A stretch of DNA of 34,316 nucleotides, from contig JALFYY010000004.1 in the NCBI GenBank assembly GCA_022783865.1, positions 1 to 34,316 of the forward strand, given 5' to 3'. A program made the translations under genes and the position numbers. Positions 1-9,200 of the stretch are shown piece by piece; position 1 is the stretch's first letter; every line of letters starts with the position of its first letter. Under the pieces are notes generated by a model. It ran no database searches and was not told where the DNA came from. It worked only from the letters and a program-made list of their open reading frames with translations. Source of the stretch: Bacteroidales bacterium (lineage in GTDB: Bacteria; Bacteroidota; Bacteroidia; Bacteroidales; Paludibacteraceae).

Positions 1-1
1 C

Positions 2-76
2 GTACTCGGTCAGGAAGTAAATGCCGAATACAAAGGCGTAGTTATCCAAAACGGCAAAAAGTTCCTGCTCCAATAA
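2..76 (+). CDS. C-terminal end of a probably exported protein (cut by window edge)
   Basis: Reading frame 2 is open from the window edge to a TAA at 74-76 and gives 24 residues ending in KGVVIQNGKKFLLQ. The pattern of a glycine, short hydrophobic strand, NGKK and a final hydrophobic/basic stretch resembles the last strand of C-terminal domains on secreted Bacteroidales proteins (type IX sorting domains). That link is inference from the tail alone, because no catalytic domain is visible. A strong terminator follows 38 bp downstream, which supports this being a true gene end. Confidence 0.55.
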   Translation, partial: VLGQEVNAEYKGVVIQNGKKFLLQ

Positions 77-114
77 GCAGAACCCCGTCTCCTGCATTGC
101 AGGAAAACAATATT

Positions 115-153
115 GCAATTCCTCTGCTCTACGGCAGGGGAATTGCTTTTTTT
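115..153 (+). terminator. Rho-independent terminator after the first gene
   Basis: A 13-bp stem (115-127 with 134-146, one G-T wobble) closes a 6-base loop and is followed by seven T residues (147-153). A smaller inverted repeat, CCTGCA-T-TGCAGG, precedes it at about 91-103. It ends transcription of the cut gene before the long spacer. Confidence 0.9.
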
Positions 154-336
154 ATACTCCCTTACAGCCGTTAATCGGTCATTAATTGTCTTTTTGCTCA
201 AGCCGGCAAGCCAATTCCAATAAACTTTGCTCAACATAGCAAGCAAATTTGGTACATTTTTGCTTAACAGAAAAAGCAAATAGGCTGTTTTTGCCGTTTC
301 GGATATGCTTTTTGCAACATTTTGGCACTATCGTAA

Positions 337-369
337 GGGGTGCGCGAGAGTTGCCCGAGGGGTGCAGCA
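337..369 (+). repeat. Period-11 tandem array, GGGGTGC type
   Basis: Three imperfect 11-bp units start at 337, 348 and 359: GGGGTGCGCGA, GAGTTGCCCGA and GGGGTGCAGCA. The spacing is exactly 11. It lies in a gene-free spacer and is one of a set of arrays with different unit sequences and the same period. Confidence 0.75.
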
Positions 370-428
370 GAAAATCAACCCGAAAGACAAACAGAATGAC
401 GGGGTAATTGTATTGTTTCAGAAGTGCT

Positions 429-472
429 GTATGAGTAGCGTATGAACCCCGTATGAACCCTGCATGAGTGCC
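429..472 (+). repeat. Period-11 tandem array, GTATGA type
   Basis: GTATGA starts at 429, 440 and 451 and GCATGA at 462, giving four 11-bp units; the central ones read GTATGAACCCC and GTATGAACCCT. No gene overlaps. Confidence 0.85.
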
Positions 473-532
473 TAAATGATACATAGTCGGCATATTGTTG
501 CAAGCATAACCCTATATAAATATAAGAGGTTG

Positions 533-608
533 CAAAGATAGAACAATGTTTTGAAAAGCCATTCCCAAAAGTTTGGGAAGGAAAACGAGAGAAAATGTAT
601 TATCTTTG
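533..608. promoter_or_regulatory. Symmetric divergent -7 boxes around a palindromic operator
   Basis: The 18-bp inverted repeat TTCCCAAA-AG-TTTGGGAA lies at 562-579. A minus-strand box TATCTTTG (533-540) and a plus-strand box TATCTTTG (601-608) lie at equal distance (about 30 bp) from its centre. TTTG halves of the palindrome could serve as -33 elements for both directions, but the 25-bp spacing is longer than the usual 19-21. A hairpin of GGCG plus an A7-TGCA-T7 palindrome (611-638) follows directly on the plus side. No gene lies on the minus side before the terminator at 115-153. Confidence 0.5.
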
Positions 609-675
609 CAGGCGAAAAAAAATGCATTTTTTTCCGCCATCTTAACAAACGTAAACTTTTTCTTAACATTTGCTA

Positions 676-706
676 TTGACAAAGGCGTTTTTTTGTTGTA
701 TATTTG
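676..706 (+). promoter_or_regulatory. Bacteroidota-type promoter upstream of the CDF gene (distal)
   Basis: TTG at 676-678 and TATATTTG at 699-706 are separated by 20 bp, matching the -33/-7 consensus of the Bacteroidota primary sigma factor. Transcription would run through the 822-852 promoter into the CDF gene with a leader of about 190 nt, or make a short separate RNA. Confidence 0.5.
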
Positions 707-821
707 TAATTGGAAACTTTTCTGCGGAAACCTGCATTTTATCGGAAAAATGTTATCGGGTTGGCAGCTTATCGGATAAAACCGGTAAGCATCTGCATAA
801 TGCCTGATAGCAAAACGCCTC

Positions 822-852
822 TTGCAATTCCGGGATATTTTCATTACCTTTG
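822..852 (+). promoter_or_regulatory. Promoter of the CDF transporter gene
   Basis: TTG at 822-824 and TACCTTTG at 845-852 with a 20-bp spacer. The predicted start lies near 859, about 45 nt before the ATG at 906. This is the closest good promoter for the CDF-prfB unit. Confidence 0.7.
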
Positions 853-905
853 CAAGGTAGTATTGCAATAACAGCAAAACACAGTAACAATAACACAACT
901 CATTG

Positions 906-1847
906 ATGAACAAACAACCGAACCAACCGACAGAGCAACAACGCAACCTGACAATCCGCAATGTGACCCTTGGCGGAATGATTGTCAATGCAGTGCTGAC
1001 GCTATTCAAGTTCGCAGCCGGTTGGGCAGGACAGAGTCTTGCCATGCTGGCAGACAGTATTCACTCGCTGTCGGACTTTGTGAGCGACATCATCATCTTG
1101 GTGATGTTCCGCATTTCCAACAAAAAACGCGACCGTGAACACGAGTTCGGACACGGCAAGTTCGAGACCTTCGCCACTTTCCTGCTGAGCATCATATTGC
1201 TCATCGTGGGTGCCGAACTGCTGAAAACGAGTATCGAGAAGACAGTGTTTGTAGCGCAAGGCGGTGTATTGGAACGCCCCGGCATGATTGCACTCATTGC
1301 TGCCGCCGTCTCCATCGTTGCCAAAGAAGTGCTCTACCAAATCAACTATCGTATCGGCAAACAACTCGACTGCCCAAGCGTCATTGCCAACGCCTGGCAC
1401 CACCGTTCGGACGCCCTCTCTTCGATAGGTTCGCTCATCGGTATCGGCGGTGCCATCCTATTGGGAGAACGATGGACGATATTGGACCCGCTGATGGGTT
1501 GTGCCATCAGTATTGCCATATTCGTAGTGGCAGTCAGGATAGCCGCACCTGCCATCAAAGAACTGTTGGAAATATCATTACCTGCAGAAACCGAAAAAGA
1601 AATCATCTCCATAGCCGGCAAAGTGGAAGGCGTAGAAGAAATACACAATCTGCAAACACGGCGCAACGGCCATTCGATGATTATAGATGCCCATATTGTG
1701 GTAGATAGGAATCTGAATGTAATTGATGCGCACAACATCAGTACTGCCGTTGAACAGGCTCTCTGCGAACGTTTCGGCTCTCATACGCAACTCTCGCTCC
1801 ACATCGAGCCCGACGGATTGGAAGACGAACATCATCTGATAAAGTAA
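906..1847 (+). CDS. Cation diffusion facilitator (CDF) family metal transporter
   Basis: 313 residues, an inner-membrane antiporter that exports divalent metal (Zn, Fe, Mn or Co) for protons. TM2 carries ADSIHSLSD with metal ligands H53 and D57; TM5 carries WHHRSD with H165 and D169. This HxxxD/HxxxD site is the usual transport site. The C-terminal third (about 215-313) fits the cytoplasmic dimerisation domain and contains conserved-looking histidines (HNLQTRRNG, HIVVD, LSLHIEPD). The ATG at 906 is preferred over an in-frame TTG at 903. prfB follows after 36 bp on the same strand, so the two may share a transcript. Substrate cannot be fixed from sequence. Confidence 0.9.
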   Translation: MNKQPNQPTEQQRNLTIRNVTLGGMIVNAVLTLFKFAAGWAGQSLAMLADSIHSLSDFVSDIIILVMFRISNKKRDREHEFGHGKFETFATFLLSIILLIVGAELLKTSIEKTVFVAQGGVLERPGMIALIAAAVSIVAKEVLYQINYRIGKQLDCPSVIANAWHHRSDALSSIGSLIGIGGAILLGERWTILDPLMGCAISIAIFVVAVRIAAPAIKELLEISLPAETEKEIISIAGKVEGVEEIHNLQTRRNGHSMIIDAHIVVDRNLNVIDAHNISTAVEQALCERFGSHTQLSLHIEPDGLEDEHHLIK

Positions 1848-1883
1848 ACAACAAGATAAACACAAGCTATACACGAAAGACTT

Positions 1884-2990
1884 ATGATAACCATCGAACA
1901 ACTGAAAGACCTGCAAAACAGAGAAGCAAATCTGCGTCGGTATTTGGCAATCGACGAAAAACAAATGCAGTTGGAAGAAGAAGAACTGCACACCCAAGCC
2001 CCTGATTTTTGGGACGACCCGAAAGCAGCAGAAGCACAAATGCGCAAAGTGAAACAGCTGAAAAGCTGGATCGAAGGATACGACGGCGTACGCAAAGCCG
2101 TAGAAGAACTGCAATTGGCTTTCGACTTCTTCCACGACGAGATAGTAACCGAAGAAGAAGTGGACCAGGCATTTGCCCATGCCACGCGCGAAGTGGAGGA
2201 CTTGGAGATGAAGAACATGCTTTCGCACGAAGAAGACCAAATGCCTGCCGTACTGAAGATTGTGGCAGGTGCAGGCGGAACGGAAGCACAAGACTGGGCG
2301 GATATGCTTTTCCGTATGTATATGCGCTATTGCGAGAAACACGGCTACAAAACCGAGATAAGCAACTTGCAGGAAGGTGAAGAAGCCGGTATCAAAACCG
2401 TCACCTTCAAAGTGGAAGGCGATATGGCTTACGGCTATCTGAAAAGCGAAAACGGCGTACACCGCTTAGTGCGCGTATCGCCCTACAATGCGCAAGGCAA
2501 ACGCATGACATCGTTCTCGTCGGTATTCGTAGTGCCGTTGATTGACGACAGTATTGAGATAGAAGTCAACCCTGCCGGCATCAGTTGGGATACATTCCGC
2601 TCCTCGGGTGCAGGCGGACAGAACGTCAACAAAGTGGAATCGGGCGTCAGGTTGCACTACAAATTCAAGAACCCTCTTACCGGTTTGGACGACGAAATAG
2701 TAATCGAAAACACCGAGACACGCGACCAGCCCAAAAACCGGGAGAACGCACTCCGGCTGTTGCGCAGCCAGTTGTACGAATTGGAGTTGGAAAAACGCCG
2801 TCAGGCACAAGCCAAAGTGGAAGCAGGCAAGAAAAAGATTGAATGGGGCAGCCAAATCCGCTCCTACGTGTTCGACGACCGGCGGGTGAAAGACCACCGC
2901 ACCAACTATCAGACATCGAACGTCGGTGCCGTAATGGACGGCGATATCGACGAATTTATCAAAGCATACCTCATGGAATTTCCCGACTAA
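1884..2990 (+). CDS. prfB: Peptide chain release factor 2, without programmed frameshift
   Basis: 368 residues. Recognises UGA and UAA stop codons in the ribosomal A site and triggers peptide release. The GGQ motif is at 244-246 within SSGAGGQNVNKVES; the codon-recognition tripeptide that is SPF in E. coli reads SPY here (199-201, VRVSPYNAQGKR). N-terminal helices (1-100) and the C-terminal WGSQIRSYVFDD block are typical. In many bacteria codon 26 region holds a CTT-TGA-C frameshift site; here the corresponding codons are TAT TTG GCA ATC (1941-1952), an uninterrupted frame. Autoregulation by UGA readthrough is therefore absent. It follows the CDF gene by 36 bp and precedes the peptidase by 15 bp. 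Confidence 0.97.
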   Translation: MITIEQLKDLQNREANLRRYLAIDEKQMQLEEEELHTQAPDFWDDPKAAEAQMRKVKQLKSWIEGYDGVRKAVEELQLAFDFFHDEIVTEEEVDQAFAHATREVEDLEMKNMLSHEEDQMPAVLKIVAGAGGTEAQDWADMLFRMYMRYCEKHGYKTEISNLQEGEEAGIKTVTFKVEGDMAYGYLKSENGVHRLVRVSPYNAQGKRMTSFSSVFVVPLIDDSIEIEVNPAGISWDTFRSSGAGGQNVNKVESGVRLHYKFKNPLTGLDDEIVIENTETRDQPKNRENALRLLRSQLYELELEKRRQAQAKVEAGKKKIEWGSQIRSYVFDDRRVKDHRTNYQTSNVGAVMDGDIDEFIKAYLMEFPD

Positions 2991-3005
2991 CAAAACACTT
3001 ATATT

Positions 3006-4205
3006 ATGAAAACCAAAACATTGACACTGATACTTCTGTGCCTCGCCACAACTTCGGCTTTCGCACAAAAGACCGACACTATTCCGCCCAAAGGACCGGA
3101 ATTTGTATTTACTACCGTACTATCGAACCCTATCACAAGCGTAAAGAACCAAAACCGCAGTTCTACCTGCTGGAGCTTCTCTACCATCGGTTTCCTTGAA
3201 TCGGAACTGCTGCGTATGGGTAAAGGCGAATACGACTTGAGCGAGATGTTTGTCGTGCACCATACGATGCTCGACCGTGCCGCCTACTATGTACGTCTGC
3301 ACGGCGAAGGTTCGTTTTCTCCCGGCGGCAGTACGTACGACATCATTTATTGCCTGCAACACTACGGAATAGTCCCCCAGGAAGTGATGCCCGGTATCAT
3401 GTACGGCGATACATTGCCCAACCACAACGAATTGGACGCCGTGGCAGGAGCTTATGTGAATGCCATCGCCAAAGGACGTTTCAAGAAACTGTCGCCCGTA
3501 TGGCTGCAAGGCTTGTCACGCATCTACGATACCTATTTGGGCGAATGCCCTGCCGAGTTCACCTACCAAGGGAAACAATATACGCCGGAGAGTTTTCGCG
3601 ATATGTTAGGATTGAAAGCGGAAGACTATGTTTCGATTACTTCGTTCACGCACCATCCGTTCTACACGAGTTTCGCTATCGAAGTACCTGACAACTGGCG
3701 CATGGCTCCATCCTACAACGTACCTATCGACGAATTGATGAGCATTATCGACAATGCGCTTGCCAAAGGTTACACTATCGGTTGGGCTGCCGATGTGAGC
3801 GAAGTGGGATTCACCCGCAAAGGTATAGGCGTAATGCCGGATGCCGACAAAGGAGCGGATCTGACCGGTTCGGATATGGCACATTGGGTAGGTTTGACCG
3901 AAACCGACAAAAAAGAAGAACTGACCAAACGCCCGTTGCCGGAAATGGAGATTACGCAGGAAATGCGCCAAGAAGCATACGACAATTGGGAAACCACCGA
4001 CGACCACGGTATGCTCATTTTTGGTACGGCAACCGACCAAAACGGCAAAGAATACTACATGGTAAAGAACTCTTGGGGCACACAGAAGAGTGATTACCAA
4101 GGCATTTGGTACGTATCGAAAGCCTTTGTTGCCTACAAGACGATGAATATTCTCCTGCACAAAGACGCCGTACAAAAGCCCGTTCGCAAGAAATTAGGCA
4201 TCTAA
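3006..4205 (+). CDS. Exported C1-family cysteine peptidase (aminopeptidase C/bleomycin-hydrolase-like)
   Basis: 399 residues with a signal peptide of about 20 residues ending in SAFA before QKTD, so the protein is periplasmic or surface-exposed, unlike cytoplasmic PepC. Papain-fold catalytic residues are visible: oxyanion Gln in VKNQNRSSTCWSFS with Cys55, His334 in DDHGMLIFG, Asn355 in VKNSWG. The long segment between Cys and His matches the peptidase C1B architecture rather than papain. It probably trims peptides during protein use. Starts 15 bp after prfB; the next gene starts 44 bp after its stop. The exact specificity is unknown. Confidence 0.9.
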   Translation: MKTKTLTLILLCLATTSAFAQKTDTIPPKGPEFVFTTVLSNPITSVKNQNRSSTCWSFSTIGFLESELLRMGKGEYDLSEMFVVHHTMLDRAAYYVRLHGEGSFSPGGSTYDIIYCLQHYGIVPQEVMPGIMYGDTLPNHNELDAVAGAYVNAIAKGRFKKLSPVWLQGLSRIYDTYLGECPAEFTYQGKQYTPESFRDMLGLKAEDYVSITSFTHHPFYTSFAIEVPDNWRMAPSYNVPIDELMSIIDNALAKGYTIGWAADVSEVGFTRKGIGVMPDADKGADLTGSDMAHWVGLTETDKKEELTKRPLPEMEITQEMRQEAYDNWETTDDHGMLIFGTATDQNGKEYYMVKNSWGTQKSDYQGIWYVSKAFVAYKTMNILLHKDAVQKPVRKKLGI

Positions 4206-4249
4206 GCACCCGCCTTTTGCCCCTTCCGTAATCAGATAACAACGCAACT

Positions 4250-5275
4250 ATGAACAAGATACTATTCTGGATAAAAAACGCACGCGACATTGCTTTGCCG
4301 CAAAGCATATTGCCTGCCCTGACGGCATTGGTGCTGTGCATCGGTGCAGAAGGGTTTTGCTGGTGGACAGGCATATTGGCTATAGCGGGAATAGCAGCTG
4401 CCCATTTGGGAATGAACCTGGCAGACGACTATTTCGACTATAGGCGCGATTCACGCAACCGCAGTACACTCAGCGGCAGTTCGATTCGTGCACGTATGGA
4501 GAAATGTGCCTACATCAGTTCCGGACAAACCACTATTCATGCCACAGGCAAGGCGGTTGCAGGTTTCTTGCTGACAGCGGGTCTGACAGGCGGAATCATA
4601 GTTGCCGCCCAATATTTCCGGCAGGGAACAGAACAAGCACTTGCCGTTATCGGTTATGCACTTGCAGGACTGGCAGTGGGAATATCCTATTCGGGCGGTC
4701 CGCTCAAACTGTCGTTCTACGGATTGGGCGAATTGGTGATTGGCATCATGTTCGGACCGTTGTTGATGTTGGGCATGCAAGCCGCCTGTACAGGTATCCG
4801 GTTCAGCCTGCCAATGCTCTGGATGAGTATTGCCATAGGTTGCCTGGTGACCAATATCGTATATGTGCATTCGGTAATGGAGGTAAAAGCCGATGCCGAA
4901 TTGGGCAAGATGACTTTTGCCCGTTTGTTGCGCCACCGGAGCATCATGCTTGTTTTCTGCGGACTGTTTACCATAGCACCATTTGCTATCCTGTTAGCAG
5001 GGATTTGTATCGGTTGGTGGAGCCCGTGGTTCTTGCTTACGTTGCTGACGCTTCCGATGTCGGTTTATCTGCTCTGTTCTTTAGGGCGGTTTGCCTACGG
5101 TTTGCCCACCGACGACAATCCCCGTTGGTTTATGGGACCGATGGGCAATTTCGATAAATACCGGCAGGCAGGTATCGATTGGTTTCTGATACGTTGGCTC
5201 TTGGCACGCAATATCGTTACCTTCTTTTGCCTTATTATCATTGTCACACAAATAGTTATACTGCTATGCAAATAA
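4250..5275 (+). CDS. UbiA-family prenyltransferase, MenA-like
   Basis: 341 residues with 8-9 predicted membrane helices. Members transfer an isoprenoid diphosphate to an aromatic or other acceptor in the membrane. The first Asp-rich motif is NLADDYFDYRRDS (N56, D59, D60, D63). The second is degenerate: HSVMEVKADAELGKMT, with Glu where family members usually have Asp, but keeping the GKxT that typically follows. The pattern is closest to 1,4-dihydroxy-2-naphthoate prenyltransferase (menA). No other menaquinone gene is near, and the radical-SAM gene overlaps its 3' end by 10 bp, so a distinct lipid or cofactor pathway is also possible. Confidence 0.8.
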   Translation: MNKILFWIKNARDIALPQSILPALTALVLCIGAEGFCWWTGILAIAGIAAAHLGMNLADDYFDYRRDSRNRSTLSGSSIRARMEKCAYISSGQTTIHATGKAVAGFLLTAGLTGGIIVAAQYFRQGTEQALAVIGYALAGLAVGISYSGGPLKLSFYGLGELVIGIMFGPLLMLGMQAACTGIRFSLPMLWMSIAIGCLVTNIVYVHSVMEVKADAELGKMTFARLLRHRSIMLVFCGLFTIAPFAILLAGICIGWWSPWFLLTLLTLPMSVYLLCSLGRFAYGLPTDDNPRWFMGPMGNFDKYRQAGIDWFLIRWLLARNIVTFFCLIIIVTQIVILLCK

Positions 5276-6165
5276 AACAGCTGTTGTACCTGCCTTGGTG
5301 GTTTCTGCGCAGTGTTTGCCTGGGAAAGAAAGCTCCGTTGCAGACGGTGATTTTCATTACCGACCGTTGCAACCTGCGCTGCAAACATTGTTCTGTATAT
5401 CAGACAGAGAATATCCACCACATGTCGTTCGAAGATATCCGCAAGCACTTGCAATACTCCTACGGCTTGGGGTCCCGCTTTGTGGATATCGAAGGGGGAG
5501 AAACCACTCTTTGGAAAGAAGACGGCAAGAATCTGAACGATGTGATTCGTTTGGCAAAGGAGATTGGTTTCTTTTCGGTGACCGTCACTACCAATGCACA
5601 GCAGGACTTCTCTTGGGTAGAAGCCGACAGTATATGGGTAAGTCTCGACGGAATCGGCAAGTACCACGAAATGATTCGTGGCGAAGGCACTTTTCAGCGG
5701 TTGGAGAAGAATATTGCAGCCGCAGGAAAGAAGCATTTGGACGTGAATATGGTAGTGAACCGCCTCAATAAGGACAGTGTGGAAGATACCTTGGAATATG
5801 CCAAACAGCACCCTGCCATCGAGATGATTTCCATCAACTTCCATACACCATTCCCCGGAACGGAGTATTTGGCATTGGACAAAGACACCAGGAACCGGAT
5901 TATCGACACCGTTATCCGTTACAAAAAACAAGGCTACCCCGTTATGAACTCCTATTCGGGTTTGCGCAAAATGAAGCAAGTGGACCAACTCAAAAACCGA
6001 TGCTGGATTACGAACTTTGTTTATGCCGACGGCACACGGGGCTATTGCGCAGGCATGGGTACGGAGATATGCAAACAATGCGGATTTTGCATGTCAGGCG
6101 AAATGGCTGCTGTCTTTTCGTTACATCCCGACACCGTATTTGCCGGTATGAAACTGCGCATGTAA
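5266..6165 (+). CDS. Radical SAM enzyme with C-terminal cysteine cluster
   Basis: 299 residues from the ATG at 5266, which overlaps the upstream stop by 10 bp and implies translational coupling; an earlier in-frame start at 5179 lies deep in the UbiA gene and is rejected. The CxxxCxxC motif that binds the SAM-cleaving 4Fe-4S cluster is C35-C39-C42 (DRCNLRCKHC). The GGE motif appears as DIEGGETTLW (75-83). The C-terminus has C246, C261, C269, C272 and C275, a SPASM-like pattern able to hold an auxiliary cluster. Reaction unknown. Coupling to a UbiA protein suggests modification of a prenylated or membrane substrate; this is inference. Confidence 0.8.
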   Translation: MQIKQLLYLPWWFLRSVCLGKKAPLQTVIFITDRCNLRCKHCSVYQTENIHHMSFEDIRKHLQYSYGLGSRFVDIEGGETTLWKEDGKNLNDVIRLAKEIGFFSVTVTTNAQQDFSWVEADSIWVSLDGIGKYHEMIRGEGTFQRLEKNIAAAGKKHLDVNMVVNRLNKDSVEDTLEYAKQHPAIEMISINFHTPFPGTEYLALDKDTRNRIIDTVIRYKKQGYPVMNSYSGLRKMKQVDQLKNRCWITNFVYADGTRGYCAGMGTEICKQCGFCMSGEMAAVFSLHPDTVFAGMKLRM

Positions 6166-6209
6166 AAAAAACAGTTCTTTATTTATAAAACCATTCAAAA
6201 GCACTTTTT

Positions 6210-9200
6210 ATGACACACTTCACGCACCTTCACGTACACTCGCAATATTCCGTATTGGACGGCATGTCCAAAATACCCGATTTGGTAAACCGCTGCCGAA
6301 AAACGGGTATGAACAGCATTGCTCTCACCGACCATGGCAATATGTACGGAATCAAAGAACTGTTAGACTATTGCAAGAAAATCAACAAAGCTCCTGCCGG
6401 TGCACTGAAAGATTGCGAAGACAATCTGAAGAAAGCACAAAAAACAGCTGCCGAACTGCCAAAACTGGAAGCTGAAGAAAAAGCCTGCAAAGACAAAGCG
6501 GAGAAAGTAAGTCTGCATAAAAAGATAGAAGAAGCCCGCCAAGCGGAAAAACAAATACCCCTCTATGAAGCCGAGCTACCCAAGCTGAAACAGCAAGCCG
6601 ATGAGTATGTGCCATTCAAGCCCATTGTGGGAGTAGAGGCATATTGTGCCCGCAGAAGCCGCCATAGCAAAGACAAGAATGTGAAAGAACTCAGTGCTGA
6701 AGGACGCGAATTCATTGTTGACCGCAGCGGTTGGCACCTTATTCTATTAGCCAAAAACAAGACCGGCTACATGAACCTGTGCAAGATTGTCAGTCTGTCC
6801 TTCTTGGAGGGCTTCTACGACCGCCCGCGTATCGACAAAGAACTGTTGCAGCAATACCACGAAGGACTGATAGTCTGCTCCGCCTGCTTGGGTGGAGAGT
6901 TGCCCCAACTCATTATGCGGGGCAAAGTGGAAGAAGCGGAAAAGAGTATCCGCTGGTTCAAATCGATATTCGGCGACGATTATTATATCGAACTGCAACG
7001 CCACCAAACCGACAAGCCGGGTGGCGACACGAATACCTATCAACGGCAAAAAGAGGTGAACCCCGTACTGATAGAACTGGCACGCAAAACCGATACGAAA
7101 ATCATCTGCACCAACGATGTTCACTTTGTGGAAGAAGAGCACTCCGAAGCCCACGACCGATTGATTTGTATCTCTACAGGCGTTTATCTGGACGATATAA
7201 AACGGCTTCACTACACAAAACAAGAGTGGCTCAAATCGCCCGAAGAGATGGAACGGATATTTGCCGACCTGCCTGAAGCATTGGAAAACACACAGGAGAT
7301 AGTCAGCAAAGTAGAGACCTATTCGATTGACACAGATCCTATTATGCCGAAATTCCCGATACCGGAAGACTTTGGTACAGAAGAAGAATATCGGCAGAAA
7401 TACACCCCCGAAGACCTGTTCAACGAGTTCACGCGCAATGAAAAAGGCGAAGTAGTACTCAAACAGGAAGATGCAGAAAAAAAGATACAGAAATTGGGTG
7501 GTTACGACCGGCTCTACCGCATCAAATTCGAAGCGGACTATTTGGCAAAACTCACTTGGGACGGTGCCCATGAGCGTTATGGCGATGTCCTGACTGACGA
7601 GCAAAAGGACCGTATCACATTCGAACTGCACGTCATGAAGACAATGGGATTCCCAGGCTACTTCCTGATTGTGATGGACTATATCCGTGCAGCAAGAGAA
7701 GAACTGGGTGTATCGGTCGGACCGGGCCGTGGCAGTGCAGCCGGCAGTGTGGTAGCATATTGCTTGAAGATTACGGATGTAGATCCGCTGAAATACGACT
7801 TGCTGTTCGAACGTTTCCTCAATCCGGACCGTATATCATTGCCCGATATTGATGTCGATTTCGACGATGAAGGACGTGAACGCGTATTGGATTGGGTGAG
7901 CGAAAAATACGGCAAAACCCATGTGGCGCACATCATCACCTACGGCAAGATGGCGAGCAAATCCGCCATTGCCGATGTTGGACGTGTACAACAGGTGCCA
8001 TTGAAGACGGTAAACGAAATCAAACAACTGATTCCTAATAAGTTTCCCGACTCATTGAAAGACGAGAAAGGCAAAGTGCCGAAGGTCAATCTGCACAATT
8101 GTTACAAATATGTACCTGAATTGCGCCAGCAACTCAATAGCGACGACCGGAACATATCTTCGATGCTCCACTATGCCGAAGAACTGGAAGATACGGTTCG
8201 TCAGGTAGGTATCCACGCCTGCGGTGTGATCATCGGAGCCGATGATCTTACGAAGTTTGCCCCCTTATCGACCATATACGACAAGAAACTCAAACAAGAC
8301 ATCATAGTAACACAATACGACGGGCATTATGTAGAATCAGTAGGCTTGATAAAGATGGACTTTTTGGGACTGAAAACCCTTACCATATTAAAAGAAGCTG
8401 TCGCCAACGTTAAGAAATCGAAGAATATAGATATTGATATCGACCATATTCCGGTGGACGATGCGCTCACCTACAAACTATTCCAAGAAGGCAAAACCAT
8501 TGCTACTTTCCAGTTTGAGTCATCGGGTATGCAGATGTATCTCAAAGACCTCAAACCGACCGTCCTGACCGATTTGATTGCCATGAATGCGCTCTATCGT
8601 CCGGGACCAATGGATTATATTCCGCAATTTATTGCCCGCAAACAAGGCAGAGAACCTATTGTTTACGACCTGCCTTGCATGGAAAAATACTTGGCGGACA
8701 CCTATGGCGTAACTGTCTATCAGGAGCAAGTCATGCTTCTTTCGCGCGAGATTGCCGGTTTTACCCGTGGTGAAAGCGACCAACTCAGAAAAGCAATGGG
8801 TAAGAAAATCAAAGCCATGCTGGACGAACTGCACCCGAAGTTCATTGAGGGCGGACGCAACAAAGGCTACGACACTGCTATTCTGGAAAAGATATGGAGC
8901 GACTGGGAGGCTTTTGCATCGTACGCTTTCAACAAATCGCACGCCACTTGCTATGCTTGGATTGCCTACCAGACAGGCTATATGAAAGCCCACTACCCTG
9001 CAGAATTCATGGCTGCCAACCTCACGGTGGAAAAAGCTGATATCACCAAAGTATCGAAATTCATGGACGAGTGCAAAGCCATGAATATCCGTGTATTGGA
9101 ACCGGATGTTAACGAATCGGGACTGAACTTCACCGTCAACCAAAAAGGCGACATCCGTTTTGGTTTAGGAGGTATCAAGGGCGTGGGAGAAAATGCCGTA

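Larger units (their letters stand above)
154..905. other. Long spacer with repeats and promoters, no convincing gene
   Basis: Open frames here (for example 573-779 plus, 512-1045 minus) have no recognisable protein pattern and cross promoter elements, so none is called. The stretch holds a two-unit TTAAT repeat 11 bp apart (171, 182), two period-11 arrays (337-369, 429-472), a symmetric promoter/operator structure (533-608), an A/T-rich hairpin (611-638) and two Bacteroidota-type promoters directed at the CDF transporter. Confidence 0.6.

Noticed and set aside
5266..6165. Futalosine-pathway menaquinone enzyme (MqnC/MqnE) next to UbiA
   Set aside because: At 299 residues with a five-cysteine C-terminal cluster it does not resemble those 360-390-residue enzymes.
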